A stretch of DNA of 64,000 bases from Candidatus Flexifilum affinis. GTDB taxonomy: Bacteria > Chloroflexota > Anaerolineae > Aggregatilineales > Phototrophicaceae. Of the stretch, positions 10,564 through 19,395 are shown one piece after another. The DNA lies in NCBI GenBank assembly GCA_016713325.1, contig JADJPJ010000004.1, forward strand, positions 1-64,000, read 5' to 3'. A program made the position numbers and the translations under genes. The notes under the pieces are model-generated. The model ran no database searches. It was not told the origin of the DNA and worked only from the letters and a program-made list of their open reading frames with translations. How positions within the stretch are numbered: position 1 is the first letter of the stretch; each line of letters begins with the position of its first letter.

Positions 10564-11469
10564 GGCCGTTCCGTTTCGTGCATCAGATCGAGCGCCAGAT
10601 CGATCGCCTCGTCGATGCTGCGCGCCTGGTAGGAGTCGATGGGCTGGATCGGCTGGCGGACGTTCGGCGTGGCATACAGCCCCTGCCGGTAGACCAGACG
10701 CTTGAAGCAGTGGATCGACAGGTCGAGATGCTGGTTGGAGACGGCCAGCACCGGCAGCAGACGACGGAACATCGTCGTCGCTCCGGCCCGGTCGCCCGCG
10801 TCGTACAGCCGGAGGATCTGCCGGTAGACAGGATGCAGCGAGGTCGGCATGAGTGCATGCACGCCCCGGTCGAGCGCTTCGATCATCTGCACGATCGCCC
10901 AGCCGCCGGCGACATGCAGCCTGCCGCCGGTCGCATCAAGCACCTGAGTGTATTTGACTCCGGCCGGCGCCACCTCGATCTTGATCGAGCGGAAGGCCTC
11001 GAAGCGCTCGAACAGGTCGAGGATCAGCGGCAGGGGCAGCCCATAGCCCGACGCATCCCAGTCCTGGAGCATGAGCAGGTCCGGGCCGAGCGCGGCCAGC
11101 GCCTCGACCTGACGGGTGTAGTCGTCATCGTCGACATACGGGATCGAAGCCAGCACCGCTTCGCAGCCGAGCTCGAGCAGAACGCGGGCTGCAGCGAGCC
11201 GGTCTTCCGGGGTATTGGCCGTCGCCCCGCCGATGATCGGGATGCGCCCGCGGGTCACGTCCAGCACCGTCCGCACGATCAGCCGGCGCTCGTCCTGCGT
11301 CAGCTTGGTAGACCTCGGCGGCCAGCGCCGGGACCAGGAAGCCGGCCGCGCCCCATTGGATGGCATACTCGACGTGCGCCGCCAAACCATCGACGTCGAT
11401 GCGATCGTCGGCGGTGAATGGCGTGTTGAGGACGGTGATGATGCCGCGGAGGGTTTGTGTCGGGTCCAA
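10560..11469 (-). CDS. Dihydrodipicolinate synthase-family aldolase/lyase (one frameshift)
   Basis: The TTG start at 11469 follows AAGGCTGACC. The N-terminal part, G-I-I-T-V-L-N-T-P-F-T, is typical of class I DapA/NanA-type aldolases. Near 11310 one base is missing; the other frame continues K-L-T-Q-D-E-R-R-L-I-V and then G-G-A-T-A-N-T. The Schiff-base lysine should be in the strand reading I-K-I-E-V-A-P-A-G, where the usual K-D-S/T-S-G is replaced by K-I-E-V. The protein is about 303 residues. It diverges from the second family member at 14800-15696, so the two probably act on different substrates. It lies between the permease and an SDR gene. A sugar-acid aldolase or dehydratase is more likely than lysine biosynthesis. 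Confidence 0.78.
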
Positions 11470-11481
11470 GGTCAGCCTTTT

Positions 11482-12321
11482 TCAGCCCTTCAGGCCGGTG
11501 CGCGAAATGCCTTCGATGAAGTATCGCTGCAAAACGACGAAGAAGACAATCGGCGGTAGGGCGGCGAAGACCGCGCCGGCCATCGATTGCCCGATCGACT
11601 GCTGCCCCTGAACCATCCCGGCGCGCAGGCTGAGAAACTGCGCGATGCCGACGGGCAGGGTCCGCACGTCGTCGCTGCGTGTGACGATCAGCGGCCAGAA
11701 GAAGCTGTTCCATGTCGAGAGGAAGGTGAGGATCGCCACCGCCGTCAGCGCCGGACGCGCCAGCGGCAGCACCACCGACCACCAGATGCGCAGCGCGCTC
11801 GCGCCGTCCACCCGGGCCGCGTCTTCCAGCTCCGAAGGGATGCTGAGGAAGAACTGGCGCATCAGGAAGACGCCCGTGACGTTGGCCCCGACGGGAATGA
11901 TGAGCGCCCAGTAGGTGTCGGTCAGGCCCATCCGCGCCAGCAGGATGAACAGCGGCACGACCGTCACTTGAATCGGCACGAACAGCATCGACAGGATGAT
12001 CATGAACAGGACGTTCCGCCCGCGGAATTCCATGCGTGCGAAGGCGTAGCCCGCCAGCGAGTCCAGCAGCAGCACCAGCGCTGTCGCCGTCGTCGAGACG
12101 AACAGACTGTTGAACAGCCAGCGCAGCATGGGCCGCTCGGCCAGGATGGCGGTGAAATGCTCGAAGGTGAACTGGCGTGGAATCCAGTGGATGTCGGTGG
12201 TGACAATTTCCGTCTCTGGGCGCAGCGAGGTGGTGAGCATCCAGGCGAGCGGCGCCACGGCCAGGATGACGATGACGGCCAGAAAGGCGTACCAGATCAG
12301 GCGTGAGATCGGTCGTGACAT
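11482..12321 (-). CDS. Carbohydrate ABC transporter permease, MalG family
   Basis: This intact 279-residue inner-membrane protein has six predicted helices. The cytoplasmic EAA loop reads [10 protein letters not shown] and ends L-P-L-A-R-P, the docking site for the ATPase. The C-terminus [15 protein letters not shown] is characteristic of CUT1 permeases. The upstream permease ends 2 bp before its start. No ATPase gene is present in the operon; CUT1 systems often share a distant MsmK/UgpC-type ATPase, which I infer here. Confidence 0.93.
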   Translation of the reverse strand: MSRPISRLIWYAFLAVIVILAVAPLAWMLTTSLRPETEIVTTDIHWIPRQFTFEHFTAILAERPMLRWLFNSLFVSTTATALVLLLDSLAGYAFARMEFRGRNVLFMIILSMLFVPIQVTVVPLFILLARMGLTDTYWALIIPVGANVTGVFLMRQFFLSIPSELEDAARVDGASALRIWWSVVLPLARPALTAVAILTFLSTWNSFFWPLIVTRSDDVRTLPVGIAQFLSLRAGMVQGQQSIGQSMAGAVFAALPPIVFFVVLQRYFIEGISRTGLKG

Positions 12322-12323
12322 GG

Positions 12324-13248
12324 CTATTCCACTCCCTGCAAGCCGCGTCTGTAGGCGCGAATCTGGAAGAAGGCGATGAACACCAGCATGATGAATAGGA
12401 TCACCGTCACCGCCGAGCCATAGCCGAAACGCTGGAACTGGAACGAGGTGGTGTAGATGTACTGCACCAGCGTCAGCGTGGCCGTGCCCGGACCGCCGCT
12501 TGTCATCACATAGACCTGATCGAACACCTGGAACGAATTGATCAGGGTGAGCATCAGCACCAGGAAGGTGGTCGGCGCCAGCAGCGGCAGGGTGACGAAG
12601 CGGAAGATGCCAAACGTGTTGGCGCCGTCGATGCGCGCCGCTTCGTACAGTTCACCCGGAATATCCTGCAAACCGGCCAGGAACAGCACCATGTTGTAGC
12701 CGACCGTCCACCAGACCGTCGTCAGGATGATGCCCCACATGGCCGTGCGTTCGCTGACCAGCCAGGTCGATGGGCTCCAGGCCGAACATCTGGAGATAGA
12801 CGTTCATCAGGCCGAAGTCTTTGTCGAGGATCCACGTCCAGACCACGCCCACGACCGTGGACATGACGACGTAGGGCATGAAGACCGCCACTCGCCCGAG
12901 CGTGCGGCCGCGCATAGGGCGGTTGAGGAACAGGGCCAGGGCCAGACTCAGGACGACCAGGACGGGCACCGTCACGGCGGTGAAGCCGATCGTGTTGCGG
13001 ATGGCTTCGCCCAGCCGGGGGTCGCGCGCCATCGCCTGGAAATTGGCCAGGCCGATCCACTCGGGCGTCCCGACCGCCTGCCAGTTGGTGAACGCGATGC
13101 CGAGACCGGCCAGCGACGGACCCAATCGGAACAGGATGAAGAGCACCAGGTAGGGCAGGATGAACAGATACGCCGTCGGAAACGTGCGTCGTCTGTTCGC
13201 CTGTGCCAGGTCCCCGGATCGGACTGCGGTTCGAGGCAGTATGCTCAT
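12324..13248 (-). CDS. Carbohydrate ABC transporter permease, MalF/UgpA family (one frameshift)
   Basis: The N-terminal half has the first helix [13 protein letters not shown] and the helix [10 protein letters not shown]. The frame breaks near 12750-12770. The second half continues [16 protein letters not shown] with EAA loop [10 protein letters not shown] and L-P-L-L-A-P. Joined, it is about 307 residues, normal for the family. It pairs with the MalG-type permease immediately downstream and receives ligand from the binding protein at 13401-14692. Confidence 0.88.
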
Positions 13249-13318
13249 CGCGAGTTCTCAGTCTCGGCAGGGTACGGCCAGGTGATCCTGCATGACGGCT
13301 GGACCTTTTGGGCGGACC

Positions 13319-13347
13319 GTAGGGGCGAGGCAGCGACCCGCCCCTAC
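13319..13347. repeat. REP-like hairpin GTAGGGGCG...CGCCCCTAC
   Basis: A perfect 9-bp inverted repeat with an 11-base loop lies between the permease and binding-protein genes. Its loop (GGGCGAGGCAGCGACC) recurs as a 16-base match at the frameshift inside the hydrolase near 59690. It may reduce readthrough or stabilise the upstream mRNA for the binding protein, a common arrangement in ABC operons (inference). Confidence 0.6.
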
Positions 13348-13400
13348 GATCGCAGTCCCTAAGGACTAACCATCTCCAGGACCATCCCGGCGCACTGCTT

Positions 13401-14692
13401 CTAGGACGGAATCAGAAGGATAGCGCTGATCTCGTTGCAGGCCGTCTCGACCGCCGAGCGCACGTCCGCGTTCTCCAGGATGATGCGCTGCCCCATGACC
13501 ATCATCGGGGTGGGCGCGTTGGAGGCGAAGATCGGCGAGAATTGCGGGATGTTCGGCAGCAGGAGCTGATTCGGCAGCATGTCGACGAACGGCTGACGGC
13601 CCTTCAGCGCCGCGAAGTCATCCGAGGCGATGATGTCGTTGCGGATCGGCAGTTGGCCGGACGCCAGCCAGCCGAACGAATTCTGTGCCAGCCACTCGAT
13701 GAAGGCGATGGCCTCATCCCGCTTCTCCGGGTCGGCGAAGGTCGGCAGGGTGAAGTTATGGCCGCTGCCCCAGGTCGCCGGCTGGTCGAAGATTGTCGGG
13801 TAGGCGGCGGTCGACCAGTTGAAACCGTCTCAGCTTCGGCCGCTTCCATCGCCGGGATCTGCCACGGGCCGTCGATCAGCATGGCCGTGCGGCCGGTCAG
13901 GAAGTCGCGGGCGTAGTCGGTCTGGCCCTGCGGCGCGGCGTAGTGCACGTAGACCAGGTCTTGCAGCCACTCCCAGGCCTGCGTCGCCTTGTCGATATCC
14001 ATCACGCACTCCATGCCGTCTTCAGAGAGGAGCTGCCCGCCGAGCTGGCCGTACAGCGCGTACCACTGGTAGAAGGCGTGGTGGTTGGTCTGCATGTTGA
14101 CGGCGTACTGCACGATGTTGGCCGGGTCGAAATTGGCGTCGCCGGGGTGATTGCCGTTGGCATCCTTGGTCAGCAGACGAGCGGCTTCCAGGAATTCCTC
14201 GGCATTGGTCGGCGGCCCGGAGAGGCCGGCCTCTTCAAACAGATCGACATTGTAGAACAGGCCGTGGACGCCCAGGTCAAACGGGAAGGCGTACATCTGG
14301 CCCTGGTAGAACTGGAGATCCCACGCCTTCTGCACGTAGGCATCCTGCTGGAAGACCTCGGACGCGGCGATGATCTCGTCGATCGGCTTGATCAGCCCCA
14401 GGTTGATGAACATGGCGGTTTCCTGTGGATGCATCGCCATGATGTCGGGCGATTCGCCGGCGCTGGCGGCGGCAATGAAGGAGTCGAATAGCGGCGACCA
14501 CGCCTGAACGGTCAGGTTGACATTCACATTCGGGTTTTCGGCGCTGTACTGGTCCACCAACTGCTGCATGATGGCGCCATCGGGGCCGGTCCAACCGCCC
14601 CAGAACTCCAGCGTGACTTCGTCCTGGGCCGAAACGCTGCTGAAGGCGGCGGCGACCAGGATCAGAACAAGGAAAAGCGGCAGTTTACGCAT
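13401..14692 (-). CDS. Extracellular sugar-binding protein of the ABC transporter (frameshifted)
   Basis: The signal peptide is residues 1-22 ([10 protein letters not shown] to S-V-S-A-Q). The mature protein begins [11 protein letters not shown], typical of family 1 solute-binding proteins. ATG 14692 is chosen because GAGGTG lies 8 bases upstream; a GTG at 14707 is less likely. The frame breaks near 13825, after A-M-E-A-A-E-A-E-T. The C-terminal lobe continues in another frame with [16 protein letters not shown] and F-I-E-W-L-A-Q-N, ending at 13401. Full length is about 430 residues. It should deliver the sugar to the two permeases downstream. Confidence 0.87.
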
Positions 14693-14799
14693 GGCTAAAC
14701 ACCTCACTTATCATTCCCAAAACACTGCAAGCGACTGCTCTCATTCGGAAGCAACGATGATGCCCGTTTCGTCAGAACCTCCTTTACTCATCGATTCCG

Positions 14800-15696
14800 T
14801 TATGCTCTATCAGGCGCAAAGCCGACGTCGGCCATGGCCTGCCAGCACGCATTGATCCGCTCTGCGCTTGCCCTGGGGAGCGGCGCTCGCACGTCGCCAA
14901 TCGGGACACCCCGCCGGGCGCAGATCGCCTTGAACAGCGACAGGTCCGAGCCATCCCCCAGGATTCGCCGCGCCTCGTCGAGCTGGGCCTGAAGCTTGCG
15001 CCCGGTCTCCAGGTCGCCACGCTGGGCCGCCTGGTAAAGGCCGACGATCAGCTCTGGCGCGTAGTTGCCATTGCCGGCGACGCAGGCATCGATGCCGATC
15101 GCCTGGGCGGCCAGGATCAGGCCGTCCGGCCCGCTCGCGGTGTTGAACGCGCCGCCATGCAGCCCGCGGCTGGCGAACAGCGTCGCCAGCGATCCGCTGC
15201 TGTCTTTCAGACCGATCACGTTGGCGTGGTCTTCGGCCAGGTGCGCCACCATCTCCGTTGTGAGGATGTTTGGGGTCACGCCGGGGTTGTTGTACAGGTA
15301 GATCGGAAAATCGGGAACGGCGCGGGCGACTGCGGCGAAGTGATCCAGCAGCGCCGCGTCCTTCAGTTTGTAGAAATAAGGTGGGACAACGGCCACCGCG
15401 TCTGCGCCGATGTCGCGCGCGTGGCGTGTCAGATCGATCGTCTCGGCGGTGGTGATGGTCCCCGTGTGGATGATCACCGGCACGCGCCCAGCGGCACAGC
15501 GCACCACCCATGCGGCGATCTGCTTGCGCTCCTCCACGGTGAACAGCGGTCCTTCGCCGGTGGTGCCCAGCGGGAAAAGTCCGGCGATTCCCCGGGCGAC
15601 GAGAAATTCGGTCAACCGCTCGACGCCGCCTTCGTCAATCTGGCCGCTGGCATCCAGCGGTGTCAGCATGGGGACAATCACTCCGCGAATTTTCAT
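14800..15696 (-). CDS. DHDPS/NanA-family lyase
   Basis: This intact 298-residue class I aldolase-family protein has G-T-T-G-E near residue 46, the catalytic tyrosine in Y-L-Y-N-N-P-G and the Schiff-base lysine in I-G-L-K-D-S-S-G. ATG 15696 overlaps the stop of the BNR_2 hydrolase (ATGA), so the two are coupled. Family members include dihydrodipicolinate synthase, N-acetylneuraminate lyase and 2-keto-3-deoxy-sugar-acid aldolases. The sugar-operon context and the coupled sialidase-like gene favour a catabolic lyase. No nanE or nanK homologue is in the window, so a sialic-acid role is only a possibility. Confidence 0.85.
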   Translation of the reverse strand: MKIRGVIVPMLTPLDASGQIDEGGVERLTEFLVARGIAGLFPLGTTGEGPLFTVEERKQIAAWVVRCAAGRVPVIIHTGTITTAETIDLTRHARDIGADAVAVVPPYFYKLKDAALLDHFAAVARAVPDFPIYLYNNPGVTPNILTTEMVAHLAEDHANVIGLKDSSGSLATLFASRGLHGGAFNTASGPDGLILAAQAIGIDACVAGNGNYAPELIVGLYQAAQRGDLETGRKLQAQLDEARRILGDGSDLSLFKAICARRGVPIGDVRAPLPRASAERINACWQAMADVGFAPDRA

Positions 15697-16661
15697 GGCT
15701 CGATGGCTCCTTCCAGCAGCCAATCTTCGGTGAACTGGGCGTAATGGATGGCCTCACGGCGGTAGGTGTAAACCAGATGAATTCGCCCGTCGCGCGTCTG
15801 CGCCAGCGTGGGGTAGGAGATCTCGGCGAATTCGTCCTCGATGACCCGCCGCCAGCGCCAGGTTTCATCGCCATCGGCCAGGGCGACGCTCAGCGGCGTG
15901 CGGTGCGTCTGGTTGGGGTTGTAGGCCAGCGCCAGCCGTCCGCTGGCCAGTCGCATCAGGTCCAAACCGGAGTTCGGGTTGGGCAGGTCGGTGGCGGTGA
16001 GCGCCGTCCAGGTCTCGCCGCCATCGTGCGATTCCGAACGCCAGATAACGCCGCCTTTGCCGCCGGTACGGAGATAGGCGATCAGCTCGTCGCTCGAAGC
16101 GCCGCCGTCCGCGCGCACCACCGTCGTGTGAATGTTGCCGCTGGGCGATTCCAGCAGTGCGGTCAGCCGCCAGGTCGCGCCGTCGTCGCCGGAGAGGATC
16201 ATGCACGATCGCCAGGTGTTCTCGTCGTAGGCCGGGAGGATCAGCCTGCCGGGCAGGGAGACGATCCGGCTGCGCAGCATCAGGCCGGGCCGGTCGAATA
16301 ACTGGACGGCCTCGCTCCAGCTTGCGCCGCCGTCTGCCGACTTCTGAAGGTAGGGGGTGGCGGTCGTCCAGTCGCGCTCGTCGATGACCACGAAGAATAG
16401 CCACAGCTCACCGTCTGGCCGCGGCAGGAAGACCGGTTGGCCCAGCGAATGGCCGTTCACGGCGGCGATCACCTGCGGTTCCGTCCAGCGATCGGTCCCC
16501 GGCAACAGCCGCGCCGACAGCAGCGCCACATCCGGCGCCGTCTCGTACGACCCACCCATCCAGGCCGTCATCAGGCCCGCATCGCCCAGGTCGATCAGCG
16601 TCGCGCAGTGGGCGAAGGGCCGGTCCATCAGCCGGTCAAATACCGGCATCTTCATCAGCAT
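15693..16661 (-). CDS. Sialidase-like BNR_2 family hydrolase
   Basis: A six-bladed beta-propeller of 322 residues without a signal peptide. Asp-box motifs are S-A-D-G-G-A-S-W, S-G-D-D-G-A-T-W and S-H-D-G-G-E-T-W, and H-S-L-G-Q-P-V-F-L is a typical early blade. Members of this family are annotated as exo-sialidases, but many act on other acidic or deoxy sugars or are uncharacterised. The arginine triad of true sialidases cannot be confirmed by eye. The gene lies 4 bp after the IclR regulator stop and overlaps the lyase start. With no export signal, the substrate is probably an imported oligosaccharide. Confidence 0.75.
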   Translation of the reverse strand: MLMKMPVFDRLMDRPFAHCATLIDLGDAGLMTAWMGGSYETAPDVALLSARLLPGTDRWTEPQVIAAVNGHSLGQPVFLPRPDGELWLFFVVIDERDWTTATPYLQKSADGGASWSEAVQLFDRPGLMLRSRIVSLPGRLILPAYDENTWRSCMILSGDDGATWRLTALLESPSGNIHTTVVRADGGASSDELIAYLRTGGKGGVIWRSESHDGGETWTALTATDLPNPNSGLDLMRLASGRLALAYNPNQTHRTPLSVALADGDETWRWRRVIEDEFAEISYPTLAQTRDGRIHLVYTYRREAIHYAQFTEDWLLEGAIEP

Positions 16662-16665
16662 GCAT

Positions 16666-17451
16666 TCAACCTTTCATCCCACGGCGCACCTGCGAAGGAC
16701 GGGCCGGCACATAACCCATGCGCCGCGAGATCTCCCCGGCGACCCTGGCCACCTCGGCGCCCAGTTCGAACATGCGGTTCGCGACAATCTGAAAGTCCCG
16801 GCCGGAAATGCTGCATGCCCCAATCGGCGTCCCGTGCTCGTTGAAGATCGGCGCGCCGATGCAGTACGTCTCCAGCTCGTGCTCCTGCCGGTCCAGGGCG
16901 TAGCCGCGCATTCGCGTGACCTCCAGGTCTTCTTTTAGCATCTTTAGGGTCGTTTGGGTGAAGCCTGTATGCGCGTGCAGCGGCTCCGTCGGATACATCC
17001 GGTCGATTTCCTCCGGTGGCAGATAGGCGATGATGGCCTTGCCCACCGACGTGCAGTAGAGCGGGGCGTGATCTCCCACGGCGGTGCGGGCCATCAGCCG
17101 CTGCGACGACTCGATTGCATAGATGTACAGCACGGCGTCGCCGTCGCGCACGGTCAGATAGACGGATTCGCGACTGGCGTCGGCCAGCGCGCGCAGGAGT
17201 GGCGCCGCGCGGTCGCGCAGTTCGACGTTGACCTGGACGTTCTGCGTGAGTGCGATGATCTTCTTGCCCAGGGCGTAGGAGCCGTCGTCGGTCTGCTCGA
17301 TGAAGTTCTGCTGCGCGAGGGTGGCGATGAGGTGGTGAACGGTGCTCTTGGGGATGCCGAGACGTCGGCTGATTTCGGACAGTGGCAGGCGCGGTTCCGC
17401 AGTGGTGAACAACTGGAGGATGTCAAGCGCCTTCGTGACAGAACTAATCAT
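16666..17451 (-). CDS. IclR-family transcriptional regulator
   Basis: The N-terminal winged helix-turn-helix spans residues 1-65, with L-S-E-I-S-R-R-L-G-I-P-K-S-T-V-H as the recognition region. The C-terminal effector domain has L-Y-C-T-S-V-G-K-A-I and, near the end, I-G-A-P-I-F-N-E-H-G-T-P-I-G-A, both hallmarks of the family. It is 261 residues. It is the first gene of the operon running leftward to 8666 and probably controls it together with its own transcription. A palindromic operator lies 20 bp upstream. Effectors of IclR proteins are usually pathway intermediates; this one is unknown. Confidence 0.92.
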   Translation of the reverse strand: MISSVTKALDILQLFTTAEPRLPLSEISRRLGIPKSTVHHLIATLAQQNFIEQTDDGSYALGKKIIALTQNVQVNVELRDRAAPLLRALADASRESVYLTVRDGDAVLYIYAIESSQRLMARTAVGDHAPLYCTSVGKAIIAYLPPEEIDRMYPTEPLHAHTGFTQTTLKMLKEDLEVTRMRGYALDRQEHELETYCIGAPIFNEHGTPIGACSISGRDFQIVANRMFELGAEVARVAGEISRRMGYVPARPSQVRRGMKG

Positions 17452-17470
17452 GCCAAAAAACCCGCGTTGA

Positions 17471-17485
17471 TTTCATATTATGAAA
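17471..17485. promoter_or_regulatory. Probable IclR-type operator
   Basis: TTTCATATTATGAAA is a perfect 6-bp inverted repeat with a 3-bp centre, located 20 bp before the IclR start codon. A degenerate second site, TTTCGTCTATCTGAAA, follows at 17491-17506. IclR-family proteins often bind TTTCA-type palindromes of this size, so autoregulation is likely. Confidence 0.6.
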
Positions 17486-17582
17486 CAGCATTTCGTCTAT
17501 CTGAAAAACTAACGTGAATCGCGGTTTCTGTCAAGCGGTTCGCTCTGGCAGACTGCACAGAATCGTATAGGAGGGCCAGCGC

Positions 17583-17879
17583 TTACAGAGTGTCGGATCC
17601 GAACAGTCGCGCGAAGCCGTCATAGGGCGAAAGGGGGATGATGTCGAAGTCGATCAGCCCGGCCTGCACCAGCGGCAGCGTGTCAAGGACGGCGCGGGCG
17701 GCCGTGGCGTCCTCGCATTCCAGGACCAGCACCGCGGTGTGCTGGTCGGCGCGAAAGTAGATTTCGCGCACCACGCCCTGCTGGACCAGGGTCCACACAC
17801 GGCCGGCTTCCGCTTTGAGATGGGGCTGGTCGTCGGCGGAGAGGGGCGATAGCTCACGTTCGAGCGCCAGAAGCTTCAC
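17583..17879 (-). CDS. Muconolactone-isomerase-like small protein
   Basis: This 98-residue protein has a ferredoxin-like fold pattern: a strand with M-K-L-L-A-L-E, a helix with H-L-K-A-E-A-G-R-V-W, and the segment I-Y-F-R-A-D-Q-H-T-A-V-L-V-L-E-C. It resembles the muconolactone isomerase/YCII superfamily of dimeric alpha-beta proteins. Its ATG overlaps the stop of the gene upstream by 4 bp (ATGA). No pathway can be assigned, and no aromatic-degradation genes are near. Confidence 0.55.
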   Translation of the reverse strand: MKLLALERELSPLSADDQPHLKAEAGRVWTLVQQGVVREIYFRADQHTAVLVLECEDATAARAVLDTLPLVQAGLIDFDIIPLSPYDGFARLFGSDTL

Positions 17880-18277
17880 GCTCGATTTGCTTTCCTGTGG
17901 TGTGCTCCGTTCACCGACGCACCCTGGCTCTCGCGCTCTGGCAGCGATCCCGCCTTTGCGGTTGAACGGCCGGTGTGCTGTTCCATTCGCTCGCGCAGAT
18001 AGGTCAACTCGTCGGCGTCCAGCGCGTCGACCATGCGGTCGATCTGCTCATACGGATCGAGGGTTTCTTCACCCCGCTTGCGCTTCTCCTGCGCGGCATT
18101 GCGCTGACTGTCCTTCACGATGGTGACCAGCAGGAGGACCGTCAGGGTAACAATGATGGTGATCGTCGGGATGGCGAGCGCGCCCGTCATGAGTCGAGGC
18201 GCCAGAATCGGGATGAGGCCAATGAGGGCGGCATAGACCAGGGTGACGGCCAGGAGACGGTTGGACATTTTGTTCAT
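17876..18277 (-). CDS. Hypothetical two-helix membrane protein
   Basis: ATG 18277 is favoured by AAGGGAGC upstream. Two hydrophobic helices (residues about 7-25 and 32-52) are followed by a charged cytoplasmic tail that has E-E-T-L-D-P-Y-E-Q-I-D-R-M-V-D-A-L-D and E-R-M-E-Q-H-T. The tail looks helical and regulatory. It is 133 residues and co-transcribed with the isomerase-like protein. No family was recognised. Confidence 0.65.
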   Translation of the reverse strand: MNKMSNRLLAVTLVYAALIGLIPILAPRLMTGALAIPTITIIVTLTVLLLVTIVKDSQRNAAQEKRKRGEETLDPYEQIDRMVDALDADELTYLRERMEQHTGRSTAKAGSLPERESQGASVNGAHHRKANRA

Positions 18278-18504
18278 GGTGGAAATGCTCCCTTGCGGGG
18301 AATGTGACGCGCCGCTTCTTCTACTCATCTATACGCCGAAAACACGCCGAAGTTGTGAGACATTTCAGGGAGCTGATTGGCGATCAGGCGAAAACACACG
18401 CGCCGGATGGGATGTTTGACACGTGACCACGGCGGCGAATCGGCCTAGGCTGGAAGTGAGTGTGCCCGCCAGGGTTCACCAGACAGAACCACCACACGTC
18501 AAGG

Positions 18505-19092
18505 ATGGCGAAGACCGTGGAGCAATACGACGATCTGCTACGGACGAGTTTCAAGACGATCAACAAGCTCATGCTACTCAACTGGCGGCTGGGGATGGGA
18601 CCCTATCTGAGCATCATGCCCCGCGTGATGGGGCGCTACATGGTGCTTGTCCACACCGGGCGCAAGACCGGGCTGAAGCGGCGGACGCCGGTCAACTACG
18701 TCGAACTCGACGACGATCTCTACATCACGGCCGGGTTTGGCAGCGTCTCGCACTGGTATCGCAACATCCAGGCGAACCCGCACATCGAGGTATGGCTTCC
18801 CGACGGCTGGTGGCAGGCCGAGGCGAAGGACATCACGGCGCAGGAGCAGCATACGGCGATCATGCGGGAGGTGCTGAAGAACAGCGGCTTCGCGGCCCTT
18901 GCCGCCGGCATCAATCCCTATACCGTCAGCGACGAGGCGCTGCAGGAGGCGACGTCCGACTATCGCCTGCTGCACATCCGCCGCACGGCGCCCTGTGCCG
19001 GTCCCGGCGGGCCGGGCGATCTGATCTGGGTGTGGCCGGTGCTCCTGGTTGTGGCGCTGCTCGCGCGCTTTCGGTGGGTGTTTCGCAAGTAG
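18505..19092 (+). CDS. Deazaflavin (F420)-dependent nitroreductase-family protein
   Basis: The Ddn/DUF385 split beta-barrel family binds F420 or a similar flavin. The cofactor-phosphate motif H-T-G-R-K-T-G is followed by L-K-R-R-T-P-V-N-Y-V and the helix S-H-W-Y-R-N-I-Q-A-N-P. The end has a hydrophobic segment (V-W-P-V-L-L-V-V-A-L-L-A) that could tether it to the membrane. ATG 18505 is chosen; a GTG at 18460 in the same frame is possible and is preceded by GGAAG. F420-dependent enzymes are common in Chloroflexota. The substrate is unknown. Confidence 0.75.
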   Translation: MAKTVEQYDDLLRTSFKTINKLMLLNWRLGMGPYLSIMPRVMGRYMVLVHTGRKTGLKRRTPVNYVELDDDLYITAGFGSVSHWYRNIQANPHIEVWLPDGWWQAEAKDITAQEQHTAIMREVLKNSGFAALAAGINPYTVSDEALQEATSDYRLLHIRRTAPCAGPGGPGDLIWVWPVLLVVALLARFRWVFRK

Positions 19093-19094
19093 AG

Positions 19095-19332
19095 TCCCAT
19101 GTGCACAAGTTAAAGGTTGCGGGAGCCGCCGAGGACTAAAGCGCCTCGGCTACCAACCGACAAGCTCACTAAAGGAGCTAAACCCGAAGCCTGCGGTTTT
19201 GGTCCCTTCAGTGGACCGGTCTTTTCGGGTAGCCGAGTGTTTTAACACTCGGCGGACGACGCGACCATCGCTATTTTGATGGCGTCGATCGGTCACTAAC
19301 TTGGTGCCTACCGGACGTCCAACGGGACGTCC
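19095..19332 (+). repeat. Structured dispersed repeat, copy A
   Basis: This ~240-bp repeat is found again in reverse orientation at 28199-28438. It contains hairpins CCGAGTGTTTTAACACTCGG, AGCTCACTAAAGGAGCT and GGTCCCTTCAGTGGACC. The stems are conserved with compensating base changes between the copies. It fills most of the gap between two genes. No protein product is supported. Confidence 0.7.
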
Positions 19333-19395
19333 CTACACCTGATTCGTCGGAATTGCTTGCCGACGTGCCGCTGCGTCCTCTCCCGCAGATCCGCC

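Noticed and set aside
8666..17451. A full sialic-acid (Nan) pathway
   Set aside because: There is a sialidase-like propeller and a NanA-family lyase, but no NanE, NanK or NagA/B genes, and the sialidase arginines could not be confirmed.
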